From contig JAIRQB010000133.1 in the NCBI GenBank assembly GCA_031256695.1, positions 1 to 5,855 on the forward strand: a stretch of 5,855 bases of DNA, read 5' to 3'. The notes under the pieces were generated by a model that ran no database searches, was not told the DNA's origin, and worked only from the letters and a program-made list of their open reading frames with translations. Below, in pieces: positions 4,822-5,855 of this stretch (the first letter of the stretch is position 1; the number at the start of each line of letters is the position of its first letter). Made by a program: the position numbers and the translations under genes. Origin of the DNA: Elusimicrobiota bacterium. Its GTDB lineage: Bacteria > Elusimicrobiota > Endomicrobiia > Endomicrobiales > Endomicrobiaceae.

Positions 4822-5780
4822 AGCGCCTCCTTTAAATGCTCGGCATTTGTTTTCATAATATCCAAATAAGAAATGCCTTTTTCAAAATCCGTTTTAGAGA
4901 CATTGTGCGCAGAATGCAATAAGAGTTTTTTTGCGCCGCTTCTTTCAACAATAATATCGGCTATTTTTTGATTTGAAAACTCTATGTAAAAAACTACGGG
5001 GATTTTTTCCGTTTTAACTTTATTTATGAGGAAGGCTATTGTCTTGGCGCTCGGCTGCGTTTCAGTTGAACAGCCGGGGAATGCGGCAAAATACTGCAAT
5101 TTCAATTCATCTGCAAGATAACGGAAAGGAAATCTGTCGCCTACTACGATGGTTTTTCTTTTGCCGCCTTTTGCAATGCTTTGCAATTCCTCGTCTAAAT
5201 TCTCTAATTGTTTTATATAAGCGCTGGTATTTTTTTGATATGCGCGAGCATTTTTTGGGTCTGCTTCTTGCAAAATTTCGCAAAGAGATTTGACTATCTC
5301 AATGGCATTTTTAGGAGAAGTCCAAATATGCTCGTCATATTCTTTTTCTTCGCCGCCTTCTTCAGCGTCTTGTTCATCGTCTTGCATTCCCTCAACTAAC
5401 TCTTCTTCTACGGGGTCAATTAAATTCATCAAGGCGATAATTTTTTTGTCGGAGGCGTCCATTGATTTTAAAATTTTGTCTATCCAAGCGTCGGATTCCC
5501 CGCCTATATAAATAAAAATATCGCTGTTTTTTATTTTTATTATGTCTTGCGGAGTAGGCTCAAAAGAATGACTTTCAGCCCCAGGGGCAATTAGCATTTC
5601 TATATCGGCAAGTCCTTTTGTTATCTGTCTTGTGAAATCATATTGCGGGAAAATTGAAACTACAATTTTTAATTTTTCATCTTGAGCGGGATTGTTTTTC
5701 TTTTGTTGTCTGTTTATAACTGTAAAAACTCCCATTATAAAAATTGCAATTAAAACTCCCGCGCTTATAAATTTTTTCAT
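4812..5780 (-). CDS. znuA: zinc/manganese-type ABC transporter substrate-binding protein, acidic metal loop
   Basis: Captures the metal outside the inner membrane and delivers it to ZnuB (cluster 9 / ZnuA-TroA family). In the 322-residue product, a hydrophobic segment (about 5-22) after Lys-Lys acts as signal or anchor; there is no lipobox Cys and no clear cleavage site. Candidate metal ligands are His71 (ESHSFEPTP), His151 (DEHIWTSP) and one or both of His289 and His292 (HSAHNVS). The usual third-ligand region reads GDRFPFRYLAD (214-224), where His is absent. The loop before His151 (125-150) has 15 Asp/Glu in 26 residues and no His, unlike the His-rich loop of classical ZnuA. AAFPGCSTET (232-241) and the DRFPFR variant are familiar from Firmicutes-type members. 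The ATG has AAGGA (complement of 5787-5791) 6 bases upstream. It is the first gene of the operon visible here. Confidence 0.94.
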   Translation of the reverse strand: MKKFISAGVLIAIFIMGVFTVINRQQKKNNPAQDEKLKIVVSIFPQYDFTRQITKGLADIEMLIAPGAESHSFEPTPQDIIKIKNSDIFIYIGGESDAWIDKILKSMDASDKKIIALMNLIDPVEEELVEGMQDDEQDAEEGGEEKEYDEHIWTSPKNAIEIVKSLCEILQEADPKNARAYQKNTSAYIKQLENLDEELQSIAKGGKRKTIVVGDRFPFRYLADELKLQYFAAFPGCSTETQPSAKTIAFLINKVKTEKIPVVFYIEFSNQKIADIIVERSGAKKLLLHSAHNVSKTDFEKGISYLDIMKTNAEHLKEALWL

Positions 5781-5827
5781 ATAGTATCCTTTTGATGATA
5801 TATCCTTCTGTAAGTTAAAAGTAATGT

Positions 5828-5855
5828 CATAGCGCGGCGCAAACGCATAGCGCGG
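5828..5855 (+). repeat. start of an 18-base tandem repeat at the window edge
   Basis: CATAGCGCGG occurs at 5828-5837 and again at 5846-5855, separated by CGCAAACG, which gives an 18-base period. The second copy is cut by the window end, so more copies may follow. It is directly preceded by AAGTTAAAAG (5812-5821), the same ten bases that border the repeat units at 3923-3932 and 4191-4200. It sits about 47 bases upstream of znuA, where the operon promoter would be expected. Confidence 0.6.

Noticed and set aside
5039..5511. Plus-strand reading frames opposite znuA
   Set aside because: They overlap each other and the well-supported znuA gene; Ser- and Phe-rich composition is what the complement of an acidic, Lys-rich gene gives.
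5781..5827. Zur/Fur-type operator upstream of znuA
   Set aside because: A short GATATATC palindrome (5797-5804) is present, but no extended inverted repeat resembling a known Zur or Fur box could be found, and the candidate -35/-10 matches are poor.

Overview
This is a chromosomal window from an AT-rich bacterium with ordinary housekeeping and metal-uptake genes, separated by unusually repeat-rich spacers. Nothing in it looks plasmid- or phage-encoded: there is no integrase, transposase or replication gene. The lineage cannot be fixed from this much sequence. The combination of AT-rich codons, strong AAGGAG-type ribosome binding sites, a ZnuA of the GDRFPFRY class and abundant small hairpin repeats would fit a host-associated or uncultured lineage (Elusimicrobiota-like is a weak guess; a Firmicutes-like origin of the zinc genes is also possible).

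Layout, left to right. Positions 1-54 hold a copy of a dispersed repeat, followed by a candidate promoter and a terminator-like hairpin in the pfkA leader. A two-gene plus-strand unit follows: pfkA (ATP-type 6-phosphofructokinase) and tyrS (tyrosyl-tRNA synthetase), 9 bases apart. Immediately after tyrS lies a second, promoterless copy of its 3' end (2374-2480), joined by a 32-base near-perfect palindrome. From the right a minus-strand zinc/manganese-type ABC importer operon converges on it: znuA, znuC (overlapping by 10 bases), a 410-base repeat block, znuB, and a small secreted Cys-Cys protein whose ribosome binding site lies inside the end of znuB.

How the genes work together. ZnuA should capture the metal outside the inner membrane, ZnuB should form the channel and ZnuC should power it. 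The small exported protein is translationally tied to znuB and may belong to the same metal pathway, but its function is unknown. pfkA and tyrS are metabolically unrelated and are probably just co-transcribed.

Most notable points: (i) the duplicated tyrS 3' end is identical over 79 bases, then diverges at 8 positions that are mostly synonymous, as if two real alleles had been joined or an element that targets the end of tyrS had come and gone; (ii) a composite hairpin-repeat block splits the zinc operon exactly at the znuC stop codon, and ZnuC is short at its C-terminus; (iii) the ZnuA metal loop is acidic and contains no histidine. I see no convincing new multi-gene system; the novelty lies in the repeats and the tyrS scar.
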